DNA from: [Clostridium] scindens ATCC 35704
GTDB taxonomy: Bacteria; Bacillota; Clostridia; Lachnospirales; Lachnospiraceae
Assembly (NCBI RefSeq): GCF_004295125.1
Contig: NZ_CP036170.1
Span: 1,979,501-2,043,500, forward strand
Length of the DNA: 64,000 nucleotides
Direction: 5' to 3'
This document shows positions 55,312 through 62,928 of this stretch, piece after piece. Within the stretch, counting starts at the first letter, position 1; each line of letters opens with the position of its first letter. The translations under genes were made by a program, and so were the position numbers. The notes beneath the pieces were generated by a model. The model did not search any database, was not told the DNA's origin, and saw nothing but the letters and a program-made list of their open reading frames with translations.

Positions 55312-55707
55312 ATGGGAAACATCATCAACACAGCACCGTGTCGATTCTGCGGACAGATGGTGCAGATTGACAGCGAGGAAAAATTGACACAGCCACAGGC
55401 AGAGGAACAGGCGACAATGTCCTGCACCTGCGAACAGGCGGTTGAGTATCAGAAAGAGAAACAGAGGAAAGAAAAGGCGATGCAGAACGTCGCTGCATTG
55501 TTCGGAGAGGCAGCAGCACCGGAAAAGAGATGCAGTGAGGGCATCGTGAACATTCTCAAGGCAGTAGTTGAGGAGATATACACCGGAGGACTGGCAAAGG
55601 TCACTCTGAACCTCCGAGGTGGGGTCAAAGCATCTATATCACAGAATAGCAAAGGCGAGATAAACGTCGAGCGTACAGAGACCAAAAAGCAGAAATTAAC
55701 AGAATAG
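55312..55707 (+). CDS. phage hypothetical protein, zinc-ribbon N-terminus
   Basis: 131 residues from ATG 55312. NTAPCRFCGQMVQIDSEEKL and MSCTCEQAVEY give two cysteine pairs of a zinc ribbon; the C-terminus (VVEEIYTGGLAKVTLNLRGG) is beta-rich. Similar two-part proteins occur in many clostridial phages; function unknown. Confidence 0.7.
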   Translation: MGNIINTAPCRFCGQMVQIDSEEKLTQPQAEEQATMSCTCEQAVEYQKEKQRKEKAMQNVAALFGEAAAPEKRCSEGIVNILKAVVEEIYTGGLAKVTLNLRGGVKASISQNSKGEINVERTETKKQKLTE

Positions 55708-55715
55708 GGGAGCGG

Positions 55716-56039
55716 ATGCGTGTGACCGAAAGAGAGATATGCGGGTCATTCCGGAGAGCAGAGAATCAAAAGCAACAGATTCAGATTTTGACGGAACTGA
55801 CCTGCAAGAGTAAATATCAGATAATCGGTATATTGCTGCGGAATGGCGAGAAAGTACCGAAAAGCATTGAAAACCAGTTATACAAGAGATTGGACGCACT
55901 CGACGCACAGATTTTCGAGTGTGAAATGGAATACAAAGAAATCGTGACCGCACTGACGGGAGAAAACAGGAGGAAAGAACATGGCAACAGGATTCAGCGT
56001 CATGGACGCACTGAACAAGAACAGCAAGGCAGGAGTTGA
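55716..56039 (+). CDS. phage hypothetical protein overlapping parB
   Basis: 107 residues with AGGGGAGC before ATG 55716. Reads ICGSFRRAENQKQQIQILTE and LTCKSKYQIIGILLRNGEKV, helical throughout. Its last 20 residues overlap the parB start in another frame, an unusually long overlap; it may act with ParB. Not recognised. Confidence 0.6.
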   Translation: MRVTEREICGSFRRAENQKQQIQILTELTCKSKYQIIGILLRNGEKVPKSIENQLYKRLDALDAQIFECEMEYKEIVTALTGENRRKEHGNRIQRHGRTEQEQQGRS

Positions 56040-57345
56040 CGAATCACCGAGAGCGAGATTCCGGACAAAGGACATTTCAATTTTCAAGATGTACCGGAAC
56101 AAACTCAATTTCTACGATTTGGCAGATATTGAGGAACTGGCAGGAGACATCCTCATGTATGGTCTCAAACAGAATCTTGAGGTTGTATTTGAGCCGAATG
56201 AGCAGGGTGAATATAGAATCGTCGCAGGTGAGAGACGGTGGCTTGCACTCAAGCACCTTGTCGAGCAGGGATATAAAGATTTTGAGATTGCGACCTGCAA
56301 ACTGACCACACCGCAGGACGAGGACGAGGAGCAGGTGGAAATCATCATCGCAAACGCATACCGGACAAAGTCTCTCAAGGATGTTATCGAGGAGGAACAG
56401 CGTCTCAAAGCGTGTCTTGAGCGTATGAAAACGGATGGAAAGAAAATCAAAGGATATGACCTCCAGTCAGGTCGCCTCCGTGATGTCATCGCATCAATGC
56501 TCAAGATGTCAAAGACTAAGATCGCACAGATTGAGAGCGTCAACAACAATCTGATTCCGGAGTTTCGGGAGGAACTCAACAACGAGCGTCTCACATTCTC
56601 CGCAGCGTATGAGTTGAGCGGGATGTCTCCGGAGATGCAGCAGGAGGCACTTGCAAAATACAAGGAAAACGGAGAATTGTCCTATACGGAAATCAAGGAC
56701 ATGAAATCACCGCAGAAACCGGAACAGGAGCAGGATGCAGCAGGGCAGCAGGACACCGTGTCAGATTCAGACACAGCAGGGCAGCAGTCATCCGAAAACA
56801 GCATGAATCCTCCGGAGGAAAAGAAAGCGGGAGACGATTATGAGACACCGCATCCGGAGGGAATCACATCAATCTGTTATTCTTGCACCGAATACGAGAC
56901 CTGCAACGTAAAGACCGGAACATGTACCTCATGCGACCAGTACAAGAACCGTGCAGAGGCTTACAAGACCGAGGAGCAGAGATATAACGAGGAGCAGGAT
57001 GCAATCGACCGTGAGACGAAAAAGAAACTCCGTGAACAGGCAGAGGAGGAGAAGATGAACAACCTCCCGTCAGACACACAGGAGAACGGTCAGAAAGTGC
57101 ATCACATTAAACTGGGAGCGACATTTTTTGAGGAGGTTGCATCCGGAGAAAAGACATTTGAACTCCGGAAGAATGATAGAGGCTATAAAAAAGGCGACAT
57201 CCTTGAGATGATGGAGTTCAAGGACGGAAAGAACACAGGACGCACCGTGAGAGTGCTTGTGACATATATCCTTGAGGAGTTTGCAGGTCTTGAGGACGGA
57301 TATTGCATCATGGCAACATCACTCATGAAAGAGGATGCTGAATGA
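55981..57345 (+). CDS. parB: ParB-like protein fused to a zinc cluster and a DUF3850 domain
   Basis: 454 residues in three parts. Residues about 20-235: ParB/Srx N-terminal domain with EYRIVAGERRWLALKHLVEQ (GERR motif) and a helix-turn-helix dimer region (MLKMSKTKIAQIESVNNNLI). Residues about 290-330: cysteine set ICYSCTEYETCNVKTGTCTS with CDQYKN. Residues about 365-450: DUF3850/ASCH-like domain (HHIKLGATFFEEVASGEKTF, ELRKNDRGYKKGDILEMMEF, GRTVRVLVTYILEEFAGLED). The first part loads on parS via CTP; the last resembles RNA- or nucleotide-binding PUA-like folds. GAGGAAAG precedes ATG. Fusion of DUF3850 to ParB is not known to me. Confidence 0.88.
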   Translation: MATGFSVMDALNKNSKAGVDESPRARFRTKDISIFKMYRNKLNFYDLADIEELAGDILMYGLKQNLEVVFEPNEQGEYRIVAGERRWLALKHLVEQGYKDFEIATCKLTTPQDEDEEQVEIIIANAYRTKSLKDVIEEEQRLKACLERMKTDGKKIKGYDLQSGRLRDVIASMLKMSKTKIAQIESVNNNLIPEFREELNNERLTFSAAYELSGMSPEMQQEALAKYKENGELSYTEIKDMKSPQKPEQEQDAAGQQDTVSDSDTAGQQSSENSMNPPEEKKAGDDYETPHPEGITSICYSCTEYETCNVKTGTCTSCDQYKNRAEAYKTEEQRYNEEQDAIDRETKKKLREQAEEEKMNNLPSDTQENGQKVHHIKLGATFFEEVASGEKTFELRKNDRGYKKGDILEMMEFKDGKNTGRTVRVLVTYILEEFAGLEDGYCIMATSLMKEDAE

Positions 57346-57372
57346 TGGCGGTGAAATAAGGAGGAAAAGGCA

Positions 57373-57951
57373 ATGGATGACATCAGACGAGGAGAGATAT
57401 TCTATATCGCACGAGGGGGGGCGACGAACGGGAGTGAACAATTTGCGGACAGACCCGCAGTTGTAGTCAGCAATGACGAGAACAACAAGCACTCCGGAGT
57501 GATTGAGGTTGTGTATATGACGACGCAACCGAAAACAGACCTCCCGACACATGTGACCGTCCGCAGTACCGGACGATTATCCACAGTATTGTGTGAACAG
57601 GTATCGTCAGTATCGACCGACCGTGTGAATAACTACATCGGGCAGGTATCGGAGCAGGAAATGAAAAACATCGACATCGCTCTCATGATTTCCTTACAGT
57701 TGAGCGGTGGAGGAAAGACATCAAAGCAGTACAATGAGACGATTCAGAAACAGCAGGAGGAAATTGAATACTATCGCAACAAAATTCAAGCGATGCAGCA
57801 GTCGTTAGAAGAAAAGAAAACCGAAAAGCCACAGGAGGCAGCAGGAGAGACATCGGAGATCGTTGTGAGGCTTGAGACGGAGCGTGACACATACAAGGCA
57901 TTATATGAGCAGTTATTCGAGAGGATGCTGAATGGAGGAACAGGAAAGTGA
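57373..57951 (+). CDS. MazF/PemK-like protein with C-terminal coiled coil
   Basis: 192 residues. The N-terminal 115 residues are a MazF fold: RRGEIFYIARGGATNGSEQF, RPAVVVSNDENNKHSGVIEV, LPTHVTVRSTGRLSTVLCEQ and VSSVSTDRVNNYIGQVSEQE (the usual Arg, Ser/Thr active residues are present). The C-terminal 70 residues form a coiled coil (ETIQKQQEEIEYYRNKIQAM). MazF toxins are about 110 residues and have an antitoxin gene upstream; none is visible here. AAGGAGGAAAAG precedes ATG. Confidence 0.85.
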   Translation: MDDIRRGEIFYIARGGATNGSEQFADRPAVVVSNDENNKHSGVIEVVYMTTQPKTDLPTHVTVRSTGRLSTVLCEQVSSVSTDRVNNYIGQVSEQEMKNIDIALMISLQLSGGGKTSKQYNETIQKQQEEIEYYRNKIQAMQQSLEEKKTEKPQEAAGETSEIVVRLETERDTYKALYEQLFERMLNGGTGK

Positions 57952-58535
57952 AAAAAGGGCAATTAAAAGCATTATTCATCGAGGCAAAGGGAACAGGTCA
58001 GAAATATATCGGTGTAATGGTTCAGACAGAGGGCAGCAGTGAACCGGAGGTCATCATCAATCCGAAAGAGAATTTCAATGCAAAATTCGACTATTACATG
58101 GCAGCGTATGACGATGATTTGATTCTGATTGCAGCAAAAGGGAAAAAGGACATCAGAATCACGGGAGCAGCAGCGGGAGCATCGTTCGAGGACATCCAGT
58201 CACAACTCATTGATGAAAAAGCGTCATCCGGATGGAAAGAACAGATTGCGGATGCGGTGGACAGGGTTGTCGATAAGATGCTGAAAGAAACTCCTCCGGA
58301 AACGGAGGAGGAGAGACAGAACTGCGAGACCATGAGAGAGACAATCAAAGGAATGTTCCTCACGCAGAGACGCTCAAAGACAGAGGCAGCGTTCATCACC
58401 GAGAATATTGACAGATACGAGGAATTGTTTGAAATCTGCATGAATGGAGATGATGCACAGTTTAAAAAGGGCATCACGGAATTGCAGAAAGCACAGAATG
58501 AGTATATTTTGCAGAAAGAGAGGGAAAACGGATGA
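57948..58535 (+). CDS. phage hypothetical protein, possible recombination helper
   Basis: 195 residues from GTG 57948, overlapping the MazF-like gene by 4 bases. The N-terminus MKKGQLKALFIEAKGTGQKY, VGVMVQTEGSSEPEVIINPK is beta-rich, the rest helical (GWKEQIADAVDRVVDKMLKE). It is next to the SSB gene, so a replication role is likely, but no family was recognised. Confidence 0.65.
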   Translation: MKKGQLKALFIEAKGTGQKYIGVMVQTEGSSEPEVIINPKENFNAKFDYYMAAYDDDLILIAAKGKKDIRITGAAAGASFEDIQSQLIDEKASSGWKEQIADAVDRVVDKMLKETPPETEEERQNCETMRETIKGMFLTQRRSKTEAAFITENIDRYEELFEICMNGDDAQFKKGITELQKAQNEYILQKERENG

Positions 58536-58963
58536 ACAAGGTCATTTTGATGGGTCGTCTCACGAGAGACCCGAATGTCAGATATTCACCGAGGAATAAT
58601 TCACAGGAGGAAATGGCGATCGCACGATACACACTTGCGGTTGACCGCAGAGGAGCAAAAGACGGGCAGCAGTCAGCGGATTTCATTTCCTGCGTTGCGT
58701 TTGGACGAGATGGAGAGTTCGCAGAAAAATATCTCAAGCAGGGAACGAAAGTGGTTGTCACTGGACGGATTCAGACGGGGTCATATACGAACAGAGACGG
58801 TCAAAAGGTCTATACCACGGACGTGATTGTCGAGGAACAGGAATTTGCAGAGAGTAAGAAAGCAGCAGGGCAGCAGGACGGGAACAACGGAGGGTATTCG
58901 GATGCAGGTGACGGTTTTATGAATATTCCGGACGGAATCGACGAAGAACTCCCTTTCAATTAG
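58532..58963 (+). CDS. ssb: single-stranded DNA-binding protein
   Basis: 143 residues. MNKVILMGRLTRDPNVRYSP opening, OB-fold core (VDRRGAKDGQQSADFISCVA, AEKYLKQGTKVVVTGRIQTG) and the acidic tip DEELPFN that recruits partner proteins. It overlaps the previous gene by 4 bases. Confidence 0.97.
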   Translation: MNKVILMGRLTRDPNVRYSPRNNSQEEMAIARYTLAVDRRGAKDGQQSADFISCVAFGRDGEFAEKYLKQGTKVVVTGRIQTGSYTNRDGQKVYTTDVIVEEQEFAESKKAAGQQDGNNGGYSDAGDGFMNIPDGIDEELPFN

Positions 58964-58983
58964 GTGCGGAGGAGGATGGAGAC

Positions 58984-59358
58984 ATGGGATTCGTGGAAAA
59001 GGTGAAAAACGTCATTTCAAAACTGCGGGCAGCGGGAAAGACAGAGAAAGAGGTGTCTAAAATCATCGAACAGGCAGCAGAGGCAGCAACGGTCTTGAAA
59101 AAGACGGAATCTCCGGAACATCCGGAGAAAATCAAGGCAGCAGGAGGAGAAAACCTGCAAGATGCTCTTTTGAAAGTGGGAATCAGTGCAAAAGAGGCAT
59201 TGACCGCATTTGAGAGCATATACAGACCGAGGAGACAGGAAAAGTCGAATAATTGGAGGAAATATCATGGATTGCCTCTGAAAAGGTCAAAAGGAGGAAA
59301 ACGACGTGGAGACAGAAAAAGAAATGACAGCAATTCAGAAAACACAGGTATATCTTGA
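58984..59358 (+). CDS. phage hypothetical protein
   Basis: 124 residues. Two-helix start (MGFVEKVKNVISKLRAAGKT), an Ala-rich middle and a very basic tail (RRQEKSNNWRKYHGLPLKRS, KGGKRRGDRKRND). The basic tail suggests nucleic acid binding. GGAGGAGGATGGAGAC precedes ATG. It overlaps the next gene. Confidence 0.65.
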   Translation: MGFVEKVKNVISKLRAAGKTEKEVSKIIEQAAEAATVLKKTESPEHPEKIKAAGGENLQDALLKVGISAKEALTAFESIYRPRRQEKSNNWRKYHGLPLKRSKGGKRRGDRKRNDSNSENTGIS

Positions 59359-59743
59359 GAATTATCGGGAAATAGAGCGATATATCAAGGATGCAATTTC
59401 GGAAGTATCACAGATTGACGATGTATCAAGATATAACATTTCGGCAGAGAAAGCGTTCCTCCAGTCCATCAGAGAGTGTAAGGCAGAGACGGTCATTCTG
59501 TTCGAGCACATGAAAAAGGCTCTTGCATCGCTGAAAGAGGATGCAGAGGCAGCAGGTGAGGGGTACAAGTACGACGCACTTGAGGCAGTATATATCAAGG
59601 GCAAGTCATACGAGGATATTGTGAGGGAGACAGGATGCGGAAAGAACTCACCGAAAAAGTGGTGCAGATCAATGACAGAACGTCTCTCAATCAAATTATT
59701 CGGTGCAAAAGCAATCGAAAATGACAAAATCGGAGTGAAATGA
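59306..59743 (+). CDS. ArpU/RinA-like late transcription regulator
   Basis: 145 residues from GTG 59306 (AGGAGGAAAACGAC upstream). C-terminal part resembles a sigma region 4/ArpU fold: YDALEAVYIKGKSYEDIVRE, TGCGKNSPKKWCRSMTERLS. Genes of this kind sit just before the packaging genes and switch on late transcription. It is followed by a phased G-rich repeat array that may be its target. Confidence 0.75.
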   Translation: METEKEMTAIQKTQVYLENYREIERYIKDAISEVSQIDDVSRYNISAEKAFLQSIRECKAETVILFEHMKKALASLKEDAEAAGEGYKYDALEAVYIKGKSYEDIVRETGCGKNSPKKWCRSMTERLSIKLFGAKAIENDKIGVK

Positions 59744-59796
59744 GAGTGAAAACGGGGTGAAATGAGGGTGATTTCGGGGGTAAAAAGTGGGTGAAC
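59731..59796. repeat. G-rich phased repeats before the late genes
   Basis: Units GGAGTGAAAT, GAGAGTGAAAAC, GGGGTGAAAT, GAGGGTGATTTC, GGGGGTAAAAA, GTGGGTGAAC follow one another at 10-12 bp, so G-runs face the same side of the helix. They begin in the last codons of the late regulator and end before the terminator at 59843. Confidence 0.55.
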
Positions 59797-59842
59797 AAAA
59801 GCAAATATAAACGTGCTAATATGATAACGTGAACAGTTGAGT

Positions 59843-59874
59843 GAGCGATTGCAGAGATGCAGTCGCTTTTTTCT
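59843..59874 (+). terminator. terminator before the packaging genes
   Basis: GAGCGATTGCA-GAGA-TGCAGTCGCT followed by TTTTTTC (one bulge or mismatch). It may be a control point for late transcription. Confidence 0.75.
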
Positions 59875-59993
59875 TGCCTGTTTGCCCTCCTGTTATATGC
59901 GGGCAGCAGGACACTATCATGTGCGATGTATGCCCGCCTCTTGAAAGGCATGAGAGGCAGCAGGAGACCGATGGACAGAGAGGAGTGAGCAGT

Positions 59994-60527
59994 GTGTTAT
60001 TGAAAGCATGTAAGGGATGCGGTCGCCTTATCCCACAGGCATTGACCATGTGCGAGCAGTGCGAGGCAAGGCAGCAGTCAAGGCATGTGACATATAACAA
60101 TACACGCAGAGACCCACGAGCAGCAGAGTTCTATCTGTCAAAGGAATGGCGGGAGTTGAGACCTGTCATCATGAGTGTGTATGAGTATGTGGATATATAT
60201 GCTCTGTATGTTGAACACCAGTTGATAACACTGAAAGATTCAGACCCCATCCACCACATCATAGAACTTGAGGAGGACTGGGAGCAGAGGTTGAACCCAT
60301 TGAACTTGATACCCTTGAGCCATCGGACACACAACACAATCACAGCACTATATAAACAGAGCAATGCAAGCATGAAAGCAACACAGACACAGTTGAGGTC
60401 GCTGATTGATTACCATTTCAAAGAGGCAGGGGGATATGAAAAAGTTTTATGTGACCGTTTCTTAGTCGCACCCCCTCTTTTCTTTGGAGAAAACTCCCCA
60501 CGAGAAAATCAAGACGCAGGGGAGTGA
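59994..60527 (+). CDS. HNH endonuclease
   Basis: 177 residues from GTG 59994, chosen because GAGAGGAGTG lies upstream and the protein then begins with a zinc knuckle (LLKACKGCGRLIPQALTMCE, QCEARQQS); the open frame itself begins at 59841. HNH core: PIHHIIELEEDWEQRLNPLN, LIPLSHRTHNTITALYK. HNH enzymes beside terminases assist cos-type packaging in many siphophages. Confidence 0.87.
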   Translation: MLLKACKGCGRLIPQALTMCEQCEARQQSRHVTYNNTRRDPRAAEFYLSKEWRELRPVIMSVYEYVDIYALYVEHQLITLKDSDPIHHIIELEEDWEQRLNPLNLIPLSHRTHNTITALYKQSNASMKATQTQLRSLIDYHFKEAGGYEKVLCDRFLVAPPLFFGENSPRENQDAGE

Positions 60528-60591
60528 CGAAAGGGTGTCAGAATGTGACACGAAACTCGTGAACACTGGACGGAAAGGGGGTTGATGCTGC

Positions 60592-61134
60592 ATGGCAGGA
60601 CAGAGACAACCGACCGATTTGGTGGTCATGAAAGGAAAAAAACACCTCACAAAAGCAGAGATTGAGGCGAGAAAAAATGCAGAGGTGGTCGCCCCGAACG
60701 ACAAAGTCAAGCCTCCGGCATATTTGACACCGGAACAGAAAAAGAAATTCCGGAAATTGTCAAAAGAATTGCTTGAAATCAAACTCATTGCGAATGTGGA
60801 TTGTGATGCACTGGCGAGATTACTGATTGCACAAGACCAATACATCGAGATAACGGACAAAATCAGAGAAACTCCGTTGATGGTAGATGTTCCGGTCTAT
60901 GAGATGCAGGAGAATCCGGACACAGGAGAAAAGGAACGTGTACAGGTCGGAACACGAGAGGTTGTGAACGGTGAGAGAGAGCGTCTCATGATTATACAAG
61001 ACCGCTGCATGAAACAGTGTCGGCAGGGGGCATCGGATTTCGGAATGACGGTCAGCAGTCGGTGTCGGTTGGTAGTTCCGAAAGCAAAGGAAACAAAACC
61101 GGAGAACAAATTCGCCAAGTATGCGAGTTCATAA
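60592..61134 (+). CDS. terS: terminase small subunit, P27 family
   Basis: 180 residues. MAGQRQPTDLVVMKGKKHLT and PPAYLTPEQKKKFRKLSKEL, with CDALARLLIAQDQYIEITDK and QDRCMKQCRQGASDFGMTVS, are typical of phage P27-type small terminases. It recognises phage DNA for packaging. The gene ends one base before the large subunit ATG. Confidence 0.93.
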   Translation: MAGQRQPTDLVVMKGKKHLTKAEIEARKNAEVVAPNDKVKPPAYLTPEQKKKFRKLSKELLEIKLIANVDCDALARLLIAQDQYIEITDKIRETPLMVDVPVYEMQENPDTGEKERVQVGTREVVNGERERLMIIQDRCMKQCRQGASDFGMTVSSRCRLVVPKAKETKPENKFAKYASS

Positions 61135-62928
61135 ATGACAGCAGGGGCAACAGTGACCGACCGTTGCACACAATACGCTCTTGATGTCGTTGCAGGTGTC
61201 ATCGTCGCAGGTGAATATGTCAAACTGGCATGTCAAAGGCATCTTGACGACCTTGAAAAAGCAAAAGCAGCACCATACAGATTCTATTTCGACGTTGAAA
61301 AGTCCGAGGAAATCATCAATTTTGCGGAAGAATTAACGATCGCAGAGGGTGACGAACAGGAGAATGTGACAGCGTACCCGTTCCAGTGTTTCATTTTGGG
61401 GTCATTGAACGGGTGGAGGACGAAAGAAAAGGGTCACAGACGGTTCAGAACGTCCTATGTGCAGTTAGGCAGACAGAACGGAAAATCGTTCATCAACGGA
61501 ATTTTAGCGTGTTACTATGGCAATTTTGACGGGTACAAATACGGAAAAATCTTTTGTACTGCGACAAAACAAGACCAAGCGAACATTGTTTTTGATGAAA
61601 TTGTAAAATTCATCAATTCCGACGAGGATTTGTCGGAGTGGTTCAAGGTGCATGAGCATAATCACACGATAGATTGTCTCTGTACACATTCGGAAATCAA
61701 GGCATTATCCGGAGACACCAAGTCACTGGACGGACACCGTGCATATTTGGGAATCGTTGACGAATACCACGCTCACAAGACAAATCAGATGTACAAACTG
61801 CTTGAGGGCGGTATTAAGAAATTAAAATCCGCACTGATCTCCGTCATAACAACAGCAGGGTTCGATTTGAAATCGCCTTGCTACAAGTTATATGAGTATT
61901 GCTGCAATCTGCTGAAAGGTGTGTTTGAGAACGACAGTCAGTTCGTGTATATAGCACAGTTGGACACAGCGGATGACCTATACAAAAAAGAGAACTGGAT
62001 AAAAGCAAACCCGATTCTCGAATATGACGAGGATGCACTGGAGAATCTCGTTCCGATTGCGAACACTGCCCGTGATATGGGCGGGGAAGATTTGCGAGAT
62101 TTCCTAGTTAAGCAGTTGAATATGTGGATGCAGTGGTCAAACGCACTGTATATCAAGGACATCAAGGAATGGAAACGATGTGCAGCATTGCGAACGCTCA
62201 AGGATTTCAGAGGCTCAAAGTGCTATGTCGGAGTTGACCTGTCGTCCGGAGGCGACTTGACATCCATCGCAATCGTCATCCCGTACATGGTTGACGGTGT
62301 GAAAAAGTATTTTGTGCATACTCATTCATTCATCCCTGCGAGCAGAGTGGACGAGCATATCAAGACGGACAAAGTTCCGTATGATGTATGGATTTCAAAA
62401 GGTCTCGTGACAGTCACGGAGACACTGGGAGGAATAAAGACAGATTACAAGTACATCATCAAGTACCTTGAGGATTTAATCAAACAGAATGATTTGAAAC
62501 CTCAACTTGTGTGTTATGACCCGCACAACGCATCTGCGTTCCTGTCAGACCTTGAGGCACTGGGATTCGATTCTGTGGCAATTACACAGACAGCAAAGGA
62601 ACTCAATGACGCAACAGTTGATTTCAGACTGGAGATAAAAGCAGGAAACGTCGTGATTGAGGGAACAGAAGTCGGAAAAGGCAAGGTTGTTCCGTTCGAT
62701 GAACTGCTGACGTGGTCGATTGCAAATGCAAAGACTATCTCGAACAGTTACGGTGAAATCAAAATCGACAAGGCACTCGACGAGGACAGAATCGACCCGA
62801 TTGACGCAATCATCGACGCATGGAAAGCAGCAATGAAAGAGGAGTATAAGCCGGACACAAATGAGGTCGTGAATGAGTGGCTTGAAATGTATGAGAAATA
62901 CATGGGGAAAGGCGGTGAGAAAGAATGA
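61135..62928 (+). CDS. terL: terminase large subunit
   Basis: 597 residues. ATPase: Walker A variant YVQLGRQNGKSFINGILACY, Walker B YLGIVDEYHAH. Nuclease: VGVDLSSGGDLTSIAIVIPY (first Asp), CYDPHNASAFLSDLEAL and DEDRIDPIDAIIDAWKAA (last Asp). It pumps DNA into procapsids and cuts it. It belongs to the terminase-1 (YmfN/P27-partner) group, usually in cos phages of HK97 type. Confidence 0.96.
   Translation: MTAGATVTDRCTQYALDVVAGVIVAGEYVKLACQRHLDDLEKAKAAPYRFYFDVEKSEEIINFAEELTIAEGDEQENVTAYPFQCFILGSLNGWRTKEKGHRRFRTSYVQLGRQNGKSFINGILACYYGNFDGYKYGKIFCTATKQDQANIVFDEIVKFINSDEDLSEWFKVHEHNHTIDCLCTHSEIKALSGDTKSLDGHRAYLGIVDEYHAHKTNQMYKLLEGGIKKLKSALISVITTAGFDLKSPCYKLYEYCCNLLKGVFENDSQFVYIAQLDTADDLYKKENWIKANPILEYDEDALENLVPIANTARDMGGEDLRDFLVKQLNMWMQWSNALYIKDIKEWKRCAALRTLKDFRGSKCYVGVDLSSGGDLTSIAIVIPYMVDGVKKYFVHTHSFIPASRVDEHIKTDKVPYDVWISKGLVTVTETLGGIKTDYKYIIKYLEDLIKQNDLKPQLVCYDPHNASAFLSDLEALGFDSVAITQTAKELNDATVDFRLEIKAGNVVIEGTEVGKGKVVPFDELLTWSIANAKTISNSYGEIKIDKALDEDRIDPIDAIIDAWKAAMKEEYKPDTNEVVNEWLEMYEKYMGKGGEKE

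Noticed and set aside
49139-59743. A complete restriction-modification or BREX/DISARM-like defence system
   Set aside because: Only solitary methyltransferases, a VRR-NUC and an HNH nuclease are present; no helicase, phospholipase or specificity subunit accompanies them.
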